Origin: CAZXEU01 sp964639665
GTDB lineage: Bacteria > Bacteroidota > Rhodothermia > Rhodothermales > Bin80
Length of the DNA stretch: 29,141 nucleotides
Assembly (NCBI GenBank): GCA_964639665.1
Contig: CAZXEU010000202.1
Location: forward strand, 1-29,141
Direction of reading: 5' to 3'
Numbering within the stretch: position 1 is the first letter of the stretch; each line of letters opens with the position of its first letter. Shown here in pieces: positions 1 to 8,179 of the stretch. A model generated the notes under the pieces. The model was not told the DNA's origin. It was given only the letters and a program-made list of their open reading frames with translations, and ran no database searches. The position numbers and the translations under genes are program-made.

Positions 1-57
1 GTGCTCGAGGGCCCGGCCGAAGCGGTTTACCGCGGTACGTTCGAGCTTGCCGTTTAG
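1..57 (+). CDS. dapF: Diaminopimelate epimerase, C-terminal end only (partial)
   Basis: The window opens inside a plus-strand reading frame that ends at a TAG at 55-57. Only 18 residues are visible. They contain GPAEAVYRG followed by a short beta-strand-like end, which matches the conserved C-terminus of diaminopimelate epimerase (GPA, two residues, V-Y/F, one residue, G). DapF converts LL- to meso-diaminopimelate for lysine and peptidoglycan synthesis in the cytoplasm. The gene converges on the ppiD-like gene, with 64 bases between the two stops. The catalytic cysteines lie outside the window, so the call rests on the tail alone. Confidence 0.55.
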   Translation: MLEGPAEAVYRGTFELAV

Positions 58-74
58 AGGGGACGTCAGAGCGT

Positions 75-88
75 GTGCCGGCCGGCAC
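75..88. terminator. GC-rich perfect palindrome between convergent genes
   Basis: GTGCCGGCCGGCAC is a perfect 14-base palindrome lying between the dapF stop and the ppiD-like stop. It could fold as a 5-bp stem with a GGCC loop. No good T-run follows on either strand (only TTTCGTCT a few bases on), so it is at best a weak bidirectional terminator, or simply a GC-rich chance palindrome. Confidence 0.22.
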
Positions 89-121
89 GGGATCCGTTTC
101 GTCTAATCGGCGGATGCCCTT

Positions 122-2212
122 CTACTGCTGCAGCATGGTACTGCGCAGGTCCTGGATGTCTGCCTCGTCACGCAAGGCCGTTATCCATTCCGCACGGAGG
201 CGCTCTTCCAGTTCACGGGTCAGTTCAGAGCGAAGGCGCTCCCGCTCGCCATCGGTTACGGTGCCGGGGTCGGAAATGCGCGTGACGCGAGCTACGAATG
301 CCGCACTGCGACCCTCTACGACTCCTGTGTCCTCTCCTTCGGAAAGGGCCAGCACGCTGCCGGCAAATACCGGGTCGCGGCCCAGACCGGGGACAATCTG
401 GTTGGCAAAGCTGACGCCCGAGGCCGTCTCAGGCGGAAAGCCGAGGTCGGCGGCAAGGCCGTCAAACCCGGTACCGGCGTAGCCGCGCTCCAGACGGTCA
501 ACCTGAAACGCTTTCTTGGCATTGAGCAACACCCGGGAGCGCACCTCTGCCTCCACTTCCTCAAGCGGGCGAAAGCCCTCGTCCTCGATGGCTACCACAT
601 GGGCCAGGATGGTCGCCTCGTCCAGCTCGATTACCGGGCCGATGTCATCGCGCGCGGATCCGTCCAGAAACTGGGCGAGGGCTCGGCTAGGCCCGAAGCC
701 GGGAATGGAGATCTGGTCCTGCTCCAGGTCCATGGACTGAAGGGCTACGCCCCGCCGCTCTGCCTCGCCGGCAAATTCACCGGACTCCTCCGCGTAAAAC
801 GCCAGGTCCTCAAGCTCGTCCTGAATAACCGTTAGCGTTCCCACGGACGGCGTGATGGAGGTCGCAAAGTCGGCAAGCTGCACCTCCAGGTCTGCCTTGT
901 GCGTAACCTCGATCAGGTGCAGCCCGAAGCTGGTTTCAATCGGACCCACCAGGTCGCCGACGGCCGCGCCGAACGCAGCATCCTGAAACTCGGGCACCAT
1001 CCGGCCATCCGTGAACCATCCCAGGTCTCCGCCGCGGCTTCCGCTGCCCGGATCGTCCGAGGACTCGCGGGCCAGAGCGCCAAAGTCCTCGCCTGCCCGC
1101 AGGCGCTCGCGCAGCGCCAGGATCCTCTCCCTGGCCTCGTCATCCGTCCCCGATGCCAGGATGTGCCGCGCGCGCACGTGAGTCTCCTGCGCGGGGCGCG
1201 TACCCGTCACCTTGACTACATGCACCGCGCCGCCGGACACTACCGGCCCTGCCATCATGCCGGGTTCGATAGGCTGCGTGCTCTCAAAAATGAGTTCGGC
1301 AATTTCCGGAGCAATGTCACCCGCACCCAGGAATGCGTCCGAATACGCCTCTTCGGATCCGTTCTGGACAAGATACGTGGAGTCGTCCAGGGCCTCAGCG
1401 AATTCGGCCAGGATCATCTCTCCCTCTCGCAGAAATGCCAGCGTATCGTCAGGGGAAGGCACCTTGGGAATGGAGGCCAGCTCGATGGAATACCGGCGCT
1501 CGCGCCGGTAGTCCTCCTCCTTGTTTTCCTCGTAGAATCGCTCGATATCGGCGTCGCTCACCACGACGGAGTCGTCCGGCACAGCCGCGTACCGCAAGAA
1601 GAAGAAGTCCGCGTCGGCCGTGACGGCCTGCCTGCGGTGAGCTTGCTCGATGTCACTTTCGGAAACGCGGGCTGTGGCCGTTATCAGCCTGTCGAATTTC
1701 TGGCTTCTGCGGTCGATTCGAATAAAGTCCTCGATCTGGATCCACGTTGCAGCCTGTTCCGGATTGTCGATGAAATTCTGCAGCAACTCGCGGTTCAGTT
1801 GCCCGTCGGGATTTGAAAAATTAACGCGGATTATCTCGTGCGGGCTGTCACCGAGAATGAGTTCGCGGATTTCCGCATTGCTCACGGTGATACCGAGGCG
1901 ATCCATTTCCTGCTCACGCAGCTTGTTGTTGACCAGTAGGTTGTAGGCACGGTCGCGCTGCAGTTCCAGCTGCTGTGGCGGTACGGCCTCGCCTGTCACC
2001 TGGCGTATCTGCTCCAGCTGGGCCTCAAGCTGACGGTTGTACTCTTCGAGCGTAATGGGGTCACCGTTTACGATGATAATCTCGCCGAGCGGGTTTGCCC
2101 CGATGGTGTCAAATACACCGGAGTCCTGCAATACCCAAAGGCCTCCGAACGAAATCACGAGAATCCACAGGATGATCCCCGTGTTTTCCCGCATTCTGTT
2201 CATCGTGCCCAT
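122..2212 (-). CDS. ppiD: PpiD-like membrane-anchored peptidyl-prolyl isomerase/chaperone
   Basis: A 696-residue protein with a short cytoplasmic N-terminus, one membrane anchor (about residues 12-29), a SurA/PpiD-type N-terminal chaperone segment (about 45-180), and one parvulin rotamase domain (about 345-438). The parvulin domain shows the usual RARHIL start, the GGDLGWF core and the GLHLIEV end. A long helical C-terminal part follows. It is expected to help outer-membrane and periplasmic proteins fold at the inner-membrane surface. The ATG at 2212 is supported by a GGAGGTG site six bases upstream. It lies 35 bases after rpmA and probably shares its transcript. At 696 residues it is somewhat longer than E. 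coli PpiD. SurA is an alternative name, but the uncleaved N-terminal anchor favours PpiD. Confidence 0.85.
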   Translation of the reverse strand: MGTMNRMRENTGIILWILVISFGGLWVLQDSGVFDTIGANPLGEIIIVNGDPITLEEYNRQLEAQLEQIRQVTGEAVPPQQLELQRDRAYNLLVNNKLREQEMDRLGITVSNAEIRELILGDSPHEIIRVNFSNPDGQLNRELLQNFIDNPEQAATWIQIEDFIRIDRRSQKFDRLITATARVSESDIEQAHRRQAVTADADFFFLRYAAVPDDSVVVSDADIERFYEENKEEDYRRERRYSIELASIPKVPSPDDTLAFLREGEMILAEFAEALDDSTYLVQNGSEEAYSDAFLGAGDIAPEIAELIFESTQPIEPGMMAGPVVSGGAVHVVKVTGTRPAQETHVRARHILASGTDDEARERILALRERLRAGEDFGALARESSDDPGSGSRGGDLGWFTDGRMVPEFQDAAFGAAVGDLVGPIETSFGLHLIEVTHKADLEVQLADFATSITPSVGTLTVIQDELEDLAFYAEESGEFAGEAERRGVALQSMDLEQDQISIPGFGPSRALAQFLDGSARDDIGPVIELDEATILAHVVAIEDEGFRPLEEVEAEVRSRVLLNAKKAFQVDRLERGYAGTGFDGLAADLGFPPETASGVSFANQIVPGLGRDPVFAGSVLALSEGEDTGVVEGRSAAFVARVTRISDPGTVTDGERERLRSELTRELEERLRAEWITALRDEADIQDLRSTMLQQ

Positions 2213-2247
2213 ACCGCACCTCCAGGTCTAGATCGATAGAAGGCGGC

Positions 2248-2502
2248 CTAGGACGGATCCACGTGCACAAATCGCCGATTGCCGCGTGTGGCGCTGAATC
2301 GGACCTTGCCGTTTGTCTTCGCGAACAGGGTGTCGTCACCTCCACGGCCCACGTTGTCTCCCGGATGAAATCGCGTACCGCGCTGCCGCACGATGATGCC
2401 ACCGGCGGGCACTGCCTGGCCACTGAAGATCTTTACGCCCAGCATCTTGGGGTTCGAATCGCGCCCGTTCTTGGTGGAGCCTACTCCTTTCTTGTGCGCC
2501 AT
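2248..2502 (-). CDS. rpmA: 50S ribosomal protein L27
   Basis: An 84-residue basic protein that starts MAHKKG and carries GSTKNGRDS, the IIVRQRGT core and GDNVGRGGDDTLFA, all standard L27 signatures at the normal length. L27 sits near the peptidyl-transferase centre through its N-terminal tail. The N-terminus begins directly at MAHKKG, with no cleavable extension of the kind found in Firmicutes. It follows rplU by 12 bases, the conserved rplU-rpmA order. Confidence 0.97.
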   Translation of the reverse strand: MAHKKGVGSTKNGRDSNPKMLGVKIFSGQAVPAGGIIVRQRGTRFHPGDNVGRGGDDTLFAKTNGKVRFSATRGNRRFVHVDPS

Positions 2503-2514
2503 GACTGTTTCCGG

Positions 2515-2856
2515 CTACGTTGACTGTTCGTCTTCTTCCTGCGGGACATTCAGCGCATCAACCCGCAACTGCGTGTAGCGCTGCCTGTGCCCCCGCCGCA
2601 CGCGGTACCGCTTGCGGCGCTTCTTCTTGAAGACAATGATCTTGTCCGCCTTGACGTGTCCGAGCACCGTGGCCTGCACCGAGGCCCTTTCGACATGGGG
2701 GCGGCCGACAATCGTGGATTCCTCGTTGACCAGAAGCAGTACGCGGGGCAACTCGATGGCATCACCCGCAGCGTGTTCCGCATACAGTGGCACGAACAGC
2801 GTATCTTGCTCGCGCACCTTGTACTGCTTCCCCTTTATCTCGACAATGGCATACAT
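2515..2856 (-). CDS. rplU: 50S ribosomal protein L21
   Basis: The 113-residue protein starts MYAIVEIKGKQYKV, the canonical L21 N-terminus. It contains a basic FKKKRRKRYRVRRGHRQ segment (about residues 74-90) that binds 23S rRNA, and ends in an acidic tail (EEDEQ). The frame is open 32 codons further upstream, but that extension is not L21-like and would run into the divergent gene. The ATG at 2856 is therefore the start. Its Shine-Dalgarno is weak (a purine run about 10-15 bases upstream). It is first of the run rplU-rpmA-ppiD, and its promoter should lie in the short divergent gap 2857-2978. Confidence 0.95.
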   Translation of the reverse strand: MYAIVEIKGKQYKVREQDTLFVPLYAEHAAGDAIELPRVLLLVNEESTIVGRPHVERASVQATVLGHVKADKIIVFKKKRRKRYRVRRGHRQRYTQLRVDALNVPQEEDEQST

Positions 2857-2978
2857 CCTGTGATCTCTTCTTTGGGGCACCGGGTTTGTACCGGAGCGAG
2901 AGTGCAACAAGGGTAGCATTGTGTTACGCGTGGCGCATGGGTTGGATCCCACGCGAAGCGTTAAGAGGCGTCGAAGAA

Positions 2979-3641
2979 ATGGATCTGGTGCTTCCGGGAT
3001 CAGGCGCGAAGGTGCGTGCCGGCAAGCTGCTGTGCATAGGCCGCAACTACGCGGCGCATGCCGCGGAAATGGACAGCCCTGTACCCAAACGCCCGGTAGT
3101 GTTCCTGAAGCCGGCTTCGGCGCTCATTGGCAATGGACAGGAAATCGTGCTGCCGCAGCAGTCACACGATGTCCAACACGAAGTGGAGCTGGTCGCTGTA
3201 ATTGGCCGTGGCGGTCGGCACATTGCGGAGCCAGAGGCGCTCTCCTATGTGGCAGCCTACGCTGTTGGCCTGGACATGACCGCACGCGACCTGCAGGCCG
3301 AGGCCAAGAAGGGGGGGCTTCCGTGGTCGGTCGCCAAGGGATTTGACACGTTCGCTCCGCTGGGGCCGCTTGCGCCGGCCAGTTCCGTAGCCAATGTGCA
3401 AGACCTCGCATTGAGTCTTCACGTCAATGGAGTCGAGCGCCAGCGCGGCAGGACGGCCCGAATGCTCTTTTCGGTCGCGGCTCTTGTTGCGTACTGCTCT
3501 TCCGTCTTCACGCTGGAGCCCGGCGACCTGCTGTTTACCGGCACGCCGGCCGGCGTGGGGCCCGTGCGCGAGGGGGATGTGCTGGAAGCCCGCTGCACGC
3601 ACATGGCGCCGCTAGCGGTGCGTGTGCGACGCGATTCGTAG
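2979..3641 (+). CDS. Fumarylacetoacetate hydrolase (FAH) family protein
   Basis: A 220-residue single-domain member of the FAH superfamily, resembling YcgM/FAHD1. Visible signatures are LLCIGRNYAAH near the N-terminus, the metal-binding HEVEL (E68, E70) with D99 in GLDMTARDLQ, and the C-terminal LLFTGTPAGVGP. Relatives act as acylpyruvases, oxaloacetate decarboxylases or hydratase/isomerases of aromatic degradation. The sequence alone does not decide which. The ATG at 2979 has a GAGG ten bases upstream and gives the usual family length. An in-frame ATG at 2937 would add 14 residues with no visible ribosome site. It stands alone on the plus strand, divergent from rplU. Confidence 0.88.
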   Translation: MDLVLPGSGAKVRAGKLLCIGRNYAAHAAEMDSPVPKRPVVFLKPASALIGNGQEIVLPQQSHDVQHEVELVAVIGRGGRHIAEPEALSYVAAYAVGLDMTARDLQAEAKKGGLPWSVAKGFDTFAPLGPLAPASSVANVQDLALSLHVNGVERQRGRTARMLFSVAALVAYCSSVFTLEPGDLLFTGTPAGVGPVREGDVLEARCTHMAPLAVRVRRDS

Positions 3642-3973
3642 CTCCGGGAGTTACGACTCGCTCGGGGAGGGAAGCCGGATGTAAAACATGGCTTTCAGCC
3701 GTCCTTTCCCGATCCAGGTTCCAGCACTTCTTGTACCAGCTTTCGCAGCTCAGGCTGGATTCTTCTGAACGCCCGCTCTGCGTTCGCCTCGGCCTGCCTC
3801 CGAATTGCTTCGTGCCTCCTGACCTTGCGGGGGTCGGTTATTTAGCCGTAAGGATAGTTCGGACGATCGAGTCTGATCGGTACCGTGTTATTCCGCCTGC
3901 AATGGGTTGAGGAGTGGTCCGCTACACGCGGGGGACTCCGCGGCCAGCATTTGCAGAGATCCGGCCGGCCGGC
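3642..3973. other. Intergenic gap, no intact gene seen
   Basis: These 332 bases separate the convergent ends of the FAH-family gene and the threonine aldolase. I see no RNA gene and no convincing intrinsic terminator. The only structure is a GC-rich CCGGCCGGCCGG run at about 3962-3973, beside the aldolase stop, and a short open frame described separately at 3695-3841 (minus). Confidence 0.5.
3695..3841 (-). pseudogene. Possible gene remnant or decayed small ORF
   Basis: A 48-codon open frame on the minus strand runs from just after an in-frame TAA to a TGA at 3695. Its composition looks coding: charged, helix-forming residues such as RRQAEANAERAFRRIQPELR. It has no ATG, GTG or TTG start, so it cannot be an intact gene as read. 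It may be the 3' end of a lost gene, or chance. No family is recognised. Confidence 0.2.
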
Positions 3974-5035
3974 TCAATCACCGTGCTGATCCGGCTTGAG
4001 CGGTCGCAGGTCACTACTTTGCGGGCTGAACAGGCGCTGCATGGCGCTTACGGCCTGCTCCATGTCCGCCATAGATACGTCCCGGTGTGTCGTGGCCCTA
4101 AGAGTGGTTGCACCGAATGGCACGACGGCCACGCCGGCTGCCTTCAGCGATTCGGATGCGGACCCTACATCGTGGCGCAGCAGGTGTATCAGCACAATAT
4201 TGGTTTCGGGTTCTTCCACGCGCAACGAATCGATCCCGGCGAGCCCTTCCGCAAGGTGCCTGGCCTTGGCGTGGTCATCCGCCAGTTCCTTGCGGTGGTG
4301 GGCCAGCGCGTAGAGGCCGGCCGCCGCCAGGATGCCCACCTGGCGCATGCCTGCGCCCAGAAGTTTGCGCATGCGGTGCGCCGCGCGGACCAGCTCCCTT
4401 GTTCCGCAGAACACCGAGCCTACCGGAGCTCCAAGGCCTTTCGAGAGGCAGACCGTGACCGTATCGAACAGCGAGGCATAGTTCTGCTCGGCTATCCCGC
4501 TGGCAGCCGATGCATTCCACAGGCGGGCACCGTCCAGGTGAAGGGCCAGGCCCGCATCTCTCGCGACGTCCGTCAACTCTTTCAGTCGCTGGAAGGGATA
4601 TACGCGCCCGCCTGCCCGGTTAAGCGTATTCTCCAGGCACACGAGCCGCGAAGCGGACTCCCAGTACTCGCCGGATCTGAGGGCCCTTTGCAGCTGGTCC
4701 ACTTCCAGGACGCCGCGGTCGCCGTCCAGCGGATGCAGTACGACGCCGGACAACGCGCCGGCAGCACCGGATTCGTAATTGAAGATGTGGCAGCTGCGCT
4801 CGACAATGACTTCGTCTCCCGGACGCGTCTGGATACCCACGCCCAGCTGATTGCCCATCATGCCGGAGGGCACGAACAGGGCCGCTTCCTTGCCCAGGAG
4901 ATCGGCCACTTCTTCCTGGAGCCGGTTGACGGTAGGGTCCTCGCCGAAGACATCATCACCGACTTCGGCGTGGTACATGGCCCGCCGCATGCCCGCGCAC
5001 GGCCGCGTAACCGTGTCGCTTCTGAGGTCGATCAT
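3974..5035 (-). CDS. ltaE: Low-specificity L-threonine aldolase
   Basis: A 353-residue PLP enzyme of the aminotransferase fold that cleaves L-threonine or L-allo-threonine to glycine and acetaldehyde. It starts MIDLRSDTVT, the family signature. H83 is at the position that stacks on the cofactor in the E. coli enzyme, HLDGARLWNA holds D168 and R171, and CLSKGLGAPVGS holds the Schiff-base lysine K199. Length is normal for the family. The ATG lies six bases after the greA stop, so translation is probably coupled to greA. The C-terminal tail (about the last 15 residues) is extra and polar. Confidence 0.93.
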   Translation of the reverse strand: MIDLRSDTVTRPCAGMRRAMYHAEVGDDVFGEDPTVNRLQEEVADLLGKEAALFVPSGMMGNQLGVGIQTRPGDEVIVERSCHIFNYESGAAGALSGVVLHPLDGDRGVLEVDQLQRALRSGEYWESASRLVCLENTLNRAGGRVYPFQRLKELTDVARDAGLALHLDGARLWNASAASGIAEQNYASLFDTVTVCLSKGLGAPVGSVFCGTRELVRAAHRMRKLLGAGMRQVGILAAAGLYALAHHRKELADDHAKARHLAEGLAGIDSLRVEEPETNIVLIHLLRHDVGSASESLKAAGVAVVPFGATTLRATTHRDVSMADMEQAVSAMQRLFSPQSSDLRPLKPDQHGD

Positions 5036-5041
5036 TTTGCG

Positions 5042-5518
5042 CTATGCTTCGCGCGAGATGTCGAGGACTTCCAGCCGCATGGTGCCGCTGGGCACCGCAA
5101 CATCCACCACGTCTCCGGGCGCTTTTCCGAGAAGTGCTTTCCCGATGGGGCTTGAAATGGAGATGCGGCCCAGCTGCAGGTCCGCTTCCTGTGCCGAGAC
5201 GAGCTTGAATCGGTGTTCTGATCCCGTGGTATGGTTCCGCACCTGTACATGGGACAGGATGAAAGCGCGGGAAGTGTCCACGCGGGATTCGTCGAGGACG
5301 CGGGCGTTGCTCAGCACCCCTTCCATGTGGGCAATGCGCGCCTCAAGCTTGCCCTGCGCGTCCTTTGCCGCGTCGTATTCGGCGTTCTCGGACAAGTCTC
5401 CATGCGCCCGAGCTTCCGCGATTTCGCGGGAGATGCGCGCGCGCTCGACCGTGCGCGCGTGGCGCAAATCGTCCTTCAGGCGTTCCAGCGCTTCGCTGGT
5501 AAGGTATACTACGGACAT
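5042..5518 (-). CDS. greA: Transcription elongation factor GreA
   Basis: The 158-residue protein has the N-terminal antiparallel coiled coil (about 1-75) and the C-terminal FKBP-like domain with ISISSPIGKALLGK. D41 and E44 in GDLSENAEY are the tip acids that place the metal ion in the RNA polymerase secondary channel for transcript cleavage, at exactly the E. coli positions. An upstream in-frame start would add 26 residues that overlap nlpC, so the ATG at 5518 is preferred. It begins four bases after the upstream lipoprotein gene. Confidence 0.96.
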   Translation of the reverse strand: MSVVYLTSEALERLKDDLRHARTVERARISREIAEARAHGDLSENAEYDAAKDAQGKLEARIAHMEGVLSNARVLDESRVDTSRAFILSHVQVRNHTTGSEHRFKLVSAQEADLQLGRISISSPIGKALLGKAPGDVVDVAVPSGTMRLEVLDISREA

Positions 5519-5522
5519 CCGT

Positions 5523-6080
5523 TTACCACCCGACCCTGCGGCCAGGCGCAGGTTGCACCCTGGTAACTGGAACAGGCTCGACGGTCTCTTCGGCATTCTC
5601 TGCTACCAGCCGGCGGGCGGTCCAGTATGCCCGGGTCCAGTAATTCTCCTCCAGGCGGGAAATCATCACGCCGCGGCTGGTGGAGGCGTGCGCAAATTCA
5701 CCGCCGCTGAGATAGACTCCCACGTGCCGGGCCGCGCCCGGTGGCTGGAAGAAGACCAGATCGCCGGTCTGCAAGGCGCGCTGTTCGACCGGTGTTCCCA
5801 GGTCGAGCAATTCGAGCGTCGTGGCCGGGATTCTAACGCCAAAAGCTTCCTCGTAGACCTGGGAAACAAAGTTCGAACAGTCTATGCCTTCTGAGCTCCG
5901 GGACCCGAGCAGAAACGGGGTGCCGCGCCAACTGTACTCCACTTCGCGGATGCTTTGCTCAGCCTGGCCCAGGTCTTCGATTCCTGCCATGAGGGCCGGC
6001 GCCGAGGAGGCGCAACCGGACGCCACAATGGTCGCTCCGAGGAGCATGATAGTCAGGGAGAGGCAAGACCTGGTGTGCAT
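5523..6080 (-). CDS. NlpC/P60-family lipoprotein peptidase
   Basis: A 185-residue predicted lipoprotein. The signal peptide ends in the lipobox ASGC with C23 as the acylation site. The NlpC/P60 domain follows (about 40-155) with the catalytic Cys68 in GIDCSNFVSQVY, His119 in RHVGVYL and a third polar residue at His131. Such enzymes cut the D-Glu/meso-DAP bond in peptidoglycan stem peptides, here from the membrane in the periplasm. The C-terminal 25 residues are low-complexity (VEPVPVTRVQPAPG). It is first in the run with greA and ltaE and is divergent from the bacilliredoxin gene. Confidence 0.9.
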   Translation of the reverse strand: MHTRSCLSLTIMLLGATIVASGCASSAPALMAGIEDLGQAEQSIREVEYSWRGTPFLLGSRSSEGIDCSNFVSQVYEEAFGVRIPATTLELLDLGTPVEQRALQTGDLVFFQPPGAARHVGVYLSGGEFAHASTSRGVMISRLEENYWTRAYWTARRLVAENAEETVEPVPVTRVQPAPGRRVGW

Positions 6081-6174
6081 TTTCCGCTGGCGATGCCGGG
6101 AAGATCAGTGGATCAAACTACGCAAGGTCCGTGTCTAAGTCCAATCTGCACACTACATCAGATCCGGGGTTAAC
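6081..6174. promoter_or_regulatory. Divergent promoter region, nlpC-type gene and bacilliredoxin
   Basis: The 94 bases between two divergent starts must carry both promoters if neither gene is read through from elsewhere. I find no clear -35/-10 pair. A TAGTTTG at about 6115-6121 on the minus strand is one base short of the Bacteroidota TAnnTTTG element. A GGGG lies just upstream of the plus-strand start at 6175. Confidence 0.35.
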
Positions 6175-6684
6175 ATGCCGTATCCCGAAGCACTAGTAAT
6201 GCCTATGCGCCAGGAGTTGGCGCGACTTGGCGTGCGCGAGTTGCGCACGGCCGCCGAGGTCGACGAGGCTTTCGCCGAGACGGCTGGCGGTACAATGGTG
6301 CTCGTCATCAATTCCGTATGTGGCTGCGCCGCTGCTATGGCGCGCCCTGCCATCGGCCTGGGACAGCAGCATACACGGCAGCCAGACCTGTACTGCACGG
6401 TATTTGCCGGCCAGGACATGGAGGCCACTGCGCGGGCACGCGCATACCTGGCAGGTATTCCTCCTTCCTCGCCTTTTATTGCGCTCTTCAAGAATGGCGA
6501 GGTGGCTTACGTCATAGAGCGGCGACATATCGAGGGGCGCAGCGCCCAGGTTATAGCGGCCGATCTGGTGCAGGCCTTCGATTCGTACTGCGGCACGGAT
6601 GCCGAAGCGGGCGACGGTCCATCGAGTCCGGAGGCACCGGTGTTTTCTTCGCACCTGCCGCCGACTTTCCGGCCTATACGCTGA
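6175..6684 (+). CDS. Bacilliredoxin, BrxA/BrxB family, with C-terminal extension
   Basis: A 169-residue thioredoxin-like protein of the BrxA/BrxB (YphP/YqiW, DUF1094) family. It starts MPYPEALV, as the family does, and has the characteristic CGC active site at residues 49-51 (SVCGCAAAMARPA). The SPFIALFKNGEV strand and the terminal FDSYC also match. Bacilliredoxins remove bacillithiol mixed disulfides from proteins or act as disulfide reductases. Family members normally stop soon after the FDxYC motif. Here a further 30 or so polar, proline-rich residues follow and the stop overlaps the convergent flippase gene by 11 bases. No bacillithiol synthesis gene is in the window. Confidence 0.9.
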   Translation: MPYPEALVMPMRQELARLGVRELRTAAEVDEAFAETAGGTMVLVINSVCGCAAAMARPAIGLGQQHTRQPDLYCTVFAGQDMEATARARAYLAGIPPSSPFIALFKNGEVAYVIERRHIEGRSAQVIAADLVQAFDSYCGTDAEAGDGPSSPEAPVFSSHLPPTFRPIR

Positions 6685-8179
6685 GCAGCTTTTCCTTGCG
6701 CAGCACGAGTCCGGCAAAGACGAGGCCTGCGACGACGGCTGCAACGGTAGTTAGCCAGGGGACGCCAAGCGCTAGCGCGCCCGCGATAATCATCAGGCCC
6801 GGAGCGGAGTAGAGGCCATAGTGCGCATAGGCGCCCAGGATTTGCCTGAGGTCGCTGCGTGCCAGCCTCACGAGAATGGCCAGCTGCATAAGGCGCGCCG
6901 CCGAGCCCGTAATTCCAACAGCCAATAGCAGCAGTCGCACGTCCTGGGTCCGACCTCCTATGACCAGGGCCGCCGTCATACATGCGCAAGCAACGAGGCT
7001 TGTGGCCAGGTCGAGGCGCTGGCGCTCCAGCACATCGAAGATGCGAGTCAGTGGACTTACGATGGAGCCGAAGAACAGCCACGGTGCTATATACTGCACG
7101 TAGATGCCGGCGGTGCGCCAGTTCTGTCCAACATCCTCTCCGAAGACCACGGCAAATATATCGGGCCCGGCCACCATCAGCACCAGTGTCGGAAACAGGC
7201 CGATCATGACAAGGCGCCGATGCACCATGGTGCTGATGTCGGTGAGTCTGCCACGGAGCTGGGCAAGCCTGGCTTCGGCTGCATGGACGAAGAAGACGCG
7301 CGAGACGGCATTGCCCGCGTAGCTGAGCGGTATGGCAAGAGCAGCGAAGGCCTTGACATAGTACCCGAGCTCATCATCGGCGAAGTAGACCGGAAGCAGG
7401 AAAACGGGCAGGCGGTAGACGAGAGTCGCGACCAGGCTGGAAGGTGTCGAAAAGAGAAAGAACCTTTTGTACCGCCTGGCCATGCCAAGGACGGCGCCGA
7501 TGCCGGGGCGGCGCAGCAATACCTGGCCGCTGCGACGCAGCGAGGAGGTGACGTTGACGGCTGCACAGGCGACGTTGCCGGCCAGAAAGCCACCAACCAG
7601 ACCTGCTGCACCAGCGCTGAGCCCGGCCGCGCCGGCGCTGAGTGGCGGCAATCCCACGCCGATGCGAGACGTAACCACGGTAGTGGTATTGGCGATTTGC
7701 CCGGCTGTGACGTGGCGGTAGGCCTTGGAGCGCATCAGCCATAGCTCGCCCGTCCTCGCCATCCGCATGGCCAGGAGCGTCGCAGGTACCAGCATCAGAA
7801 ACGGGGCCAGTTCCGGCATGTTGGCGAGCCGCGCGAGGTCATGTCGCCAGAAGAGCGCCAGGGCCAGGACCGCAAGAAGCACGGCCAGTACGCCGCCGGC
7901 CAGCCACACCACAGTTGCCGCGTCTTCATCCTTTTCTTGCAGCATCAGGGCATCATCGTAGCGCAGCGACGATACCGCAAACAGCGTCGCCACCACGGCC
8001 GAGAAGTAGCCCATCACGCCGTATTGGTCCGCCGTGTACAGGCGCGTGAGAATCGGCTCGCACAGGTAGGCGAGTAGCAGCGCCGCGCTTGAGCCTGTAA
8101 AGAGAGTCAGCACTGGCCCCCTGAAGCCCTCCGTCGTGTAGAGGCGGGCAAGGAAGGCTCTCAGTCCGCTTAAGGTCAA
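6674..8179 (-). CDS. Polysaccharide/oligosaccharide flippase (Wzx-like, MOP superfamily)
   Basis: A 501-residue protein with about 12-14 hydrophobic segments and the layout of lipid-linked oligosaccharide flippases. Signs are the N-terminal SSAALLLAYLCEPILTRLYTADQYG with the LTRLYT-x-x-x-YG pattern typical of the family, and a final TM region ending in a short basic tail. It would move lipid-linked glycans across the inner membrane. It starts at a TTG whose bases overlap the stop of the upstream gene as TTGA, so the two are translationally coupled. Residues 181-194 are a tandem SAGAAGL duplication between transmembrane segments. The 3' end overlaps the convergent bacilliredoxin gene. Confidence 0.8.
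   Translation of the reverse strand: MTLSGLRAFLARLYTTEGFRGPVLTLFTGSSAALLLAYLCEPILTRLYTADQYGVMGYFSAVVATLFAVSSLRYDDALMLQEKDEDAATVVWLAGGVLAVLLAVLALALFWRHDLARLANMPELAPFLMLVPATLLAMRMARTGELWLMRSKAYRHVTAGQIANTTTVVTSRIGVGLPPLSAGAAGLSAGAAGLVGGFLAGNVACAAVNVTSSLRRSGQVLLRRPGIGAVLGMARRYKRFFLFSTPSSLVATLVYRLPVFLLPVYFADDELGYYVKAFAALAIPLSYAGNAVSRVFFVHAAEARLAQLRGRLTDISTMVHRRLVMIGLFPTLVLMVAGPDIFAVVFGEDVGQNWRTAGIYVQYIAPWLFFGSIVSPLTRIFDVLERQRLDLATSLVACACMTAALVIGGRTQDVRLLLLAVGITGSAARLMQLAILVRLARSDLRQILGAYAHYGLYSAPGLMIIAGALALGVPWLTTVAAVVAGLVFAGLVLRKEKLLSV
7598..7639 (-). repeat. Two-copy 21-base in-frame tandem repeat in the flippase gene
   Basis: The sequence encodes SAGAAGL twice in a row (flippase residues 181-194). 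The two copies differ at synonymous positions, so the duplication is not recent, or codons have been selected. It falls in a likely loop or helix end beside a membrane segment. Confidence 0.6.

Noticed and set aside
899..1816. A 305-codon plus-strand frame opposite the ppiD-like gene
   Set aside because: It lies inside a well supported parvulin/PpiD gene and resembles nothing known.
3955..3975. CCGGCCGGCC run near the ltaE stop as an intrinsic terminator
   Set aside because: It can fold only as a short CCGG stem and no T-run follows on the minus strand.
3914..5155. A 413-codon plus-strand frame opposite ltaE and the end of greA
   Set aside because: The minus strand encodes a complete threonine aldolase with all catalytic residues. 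The plus frame shows no family and spans two real genes.
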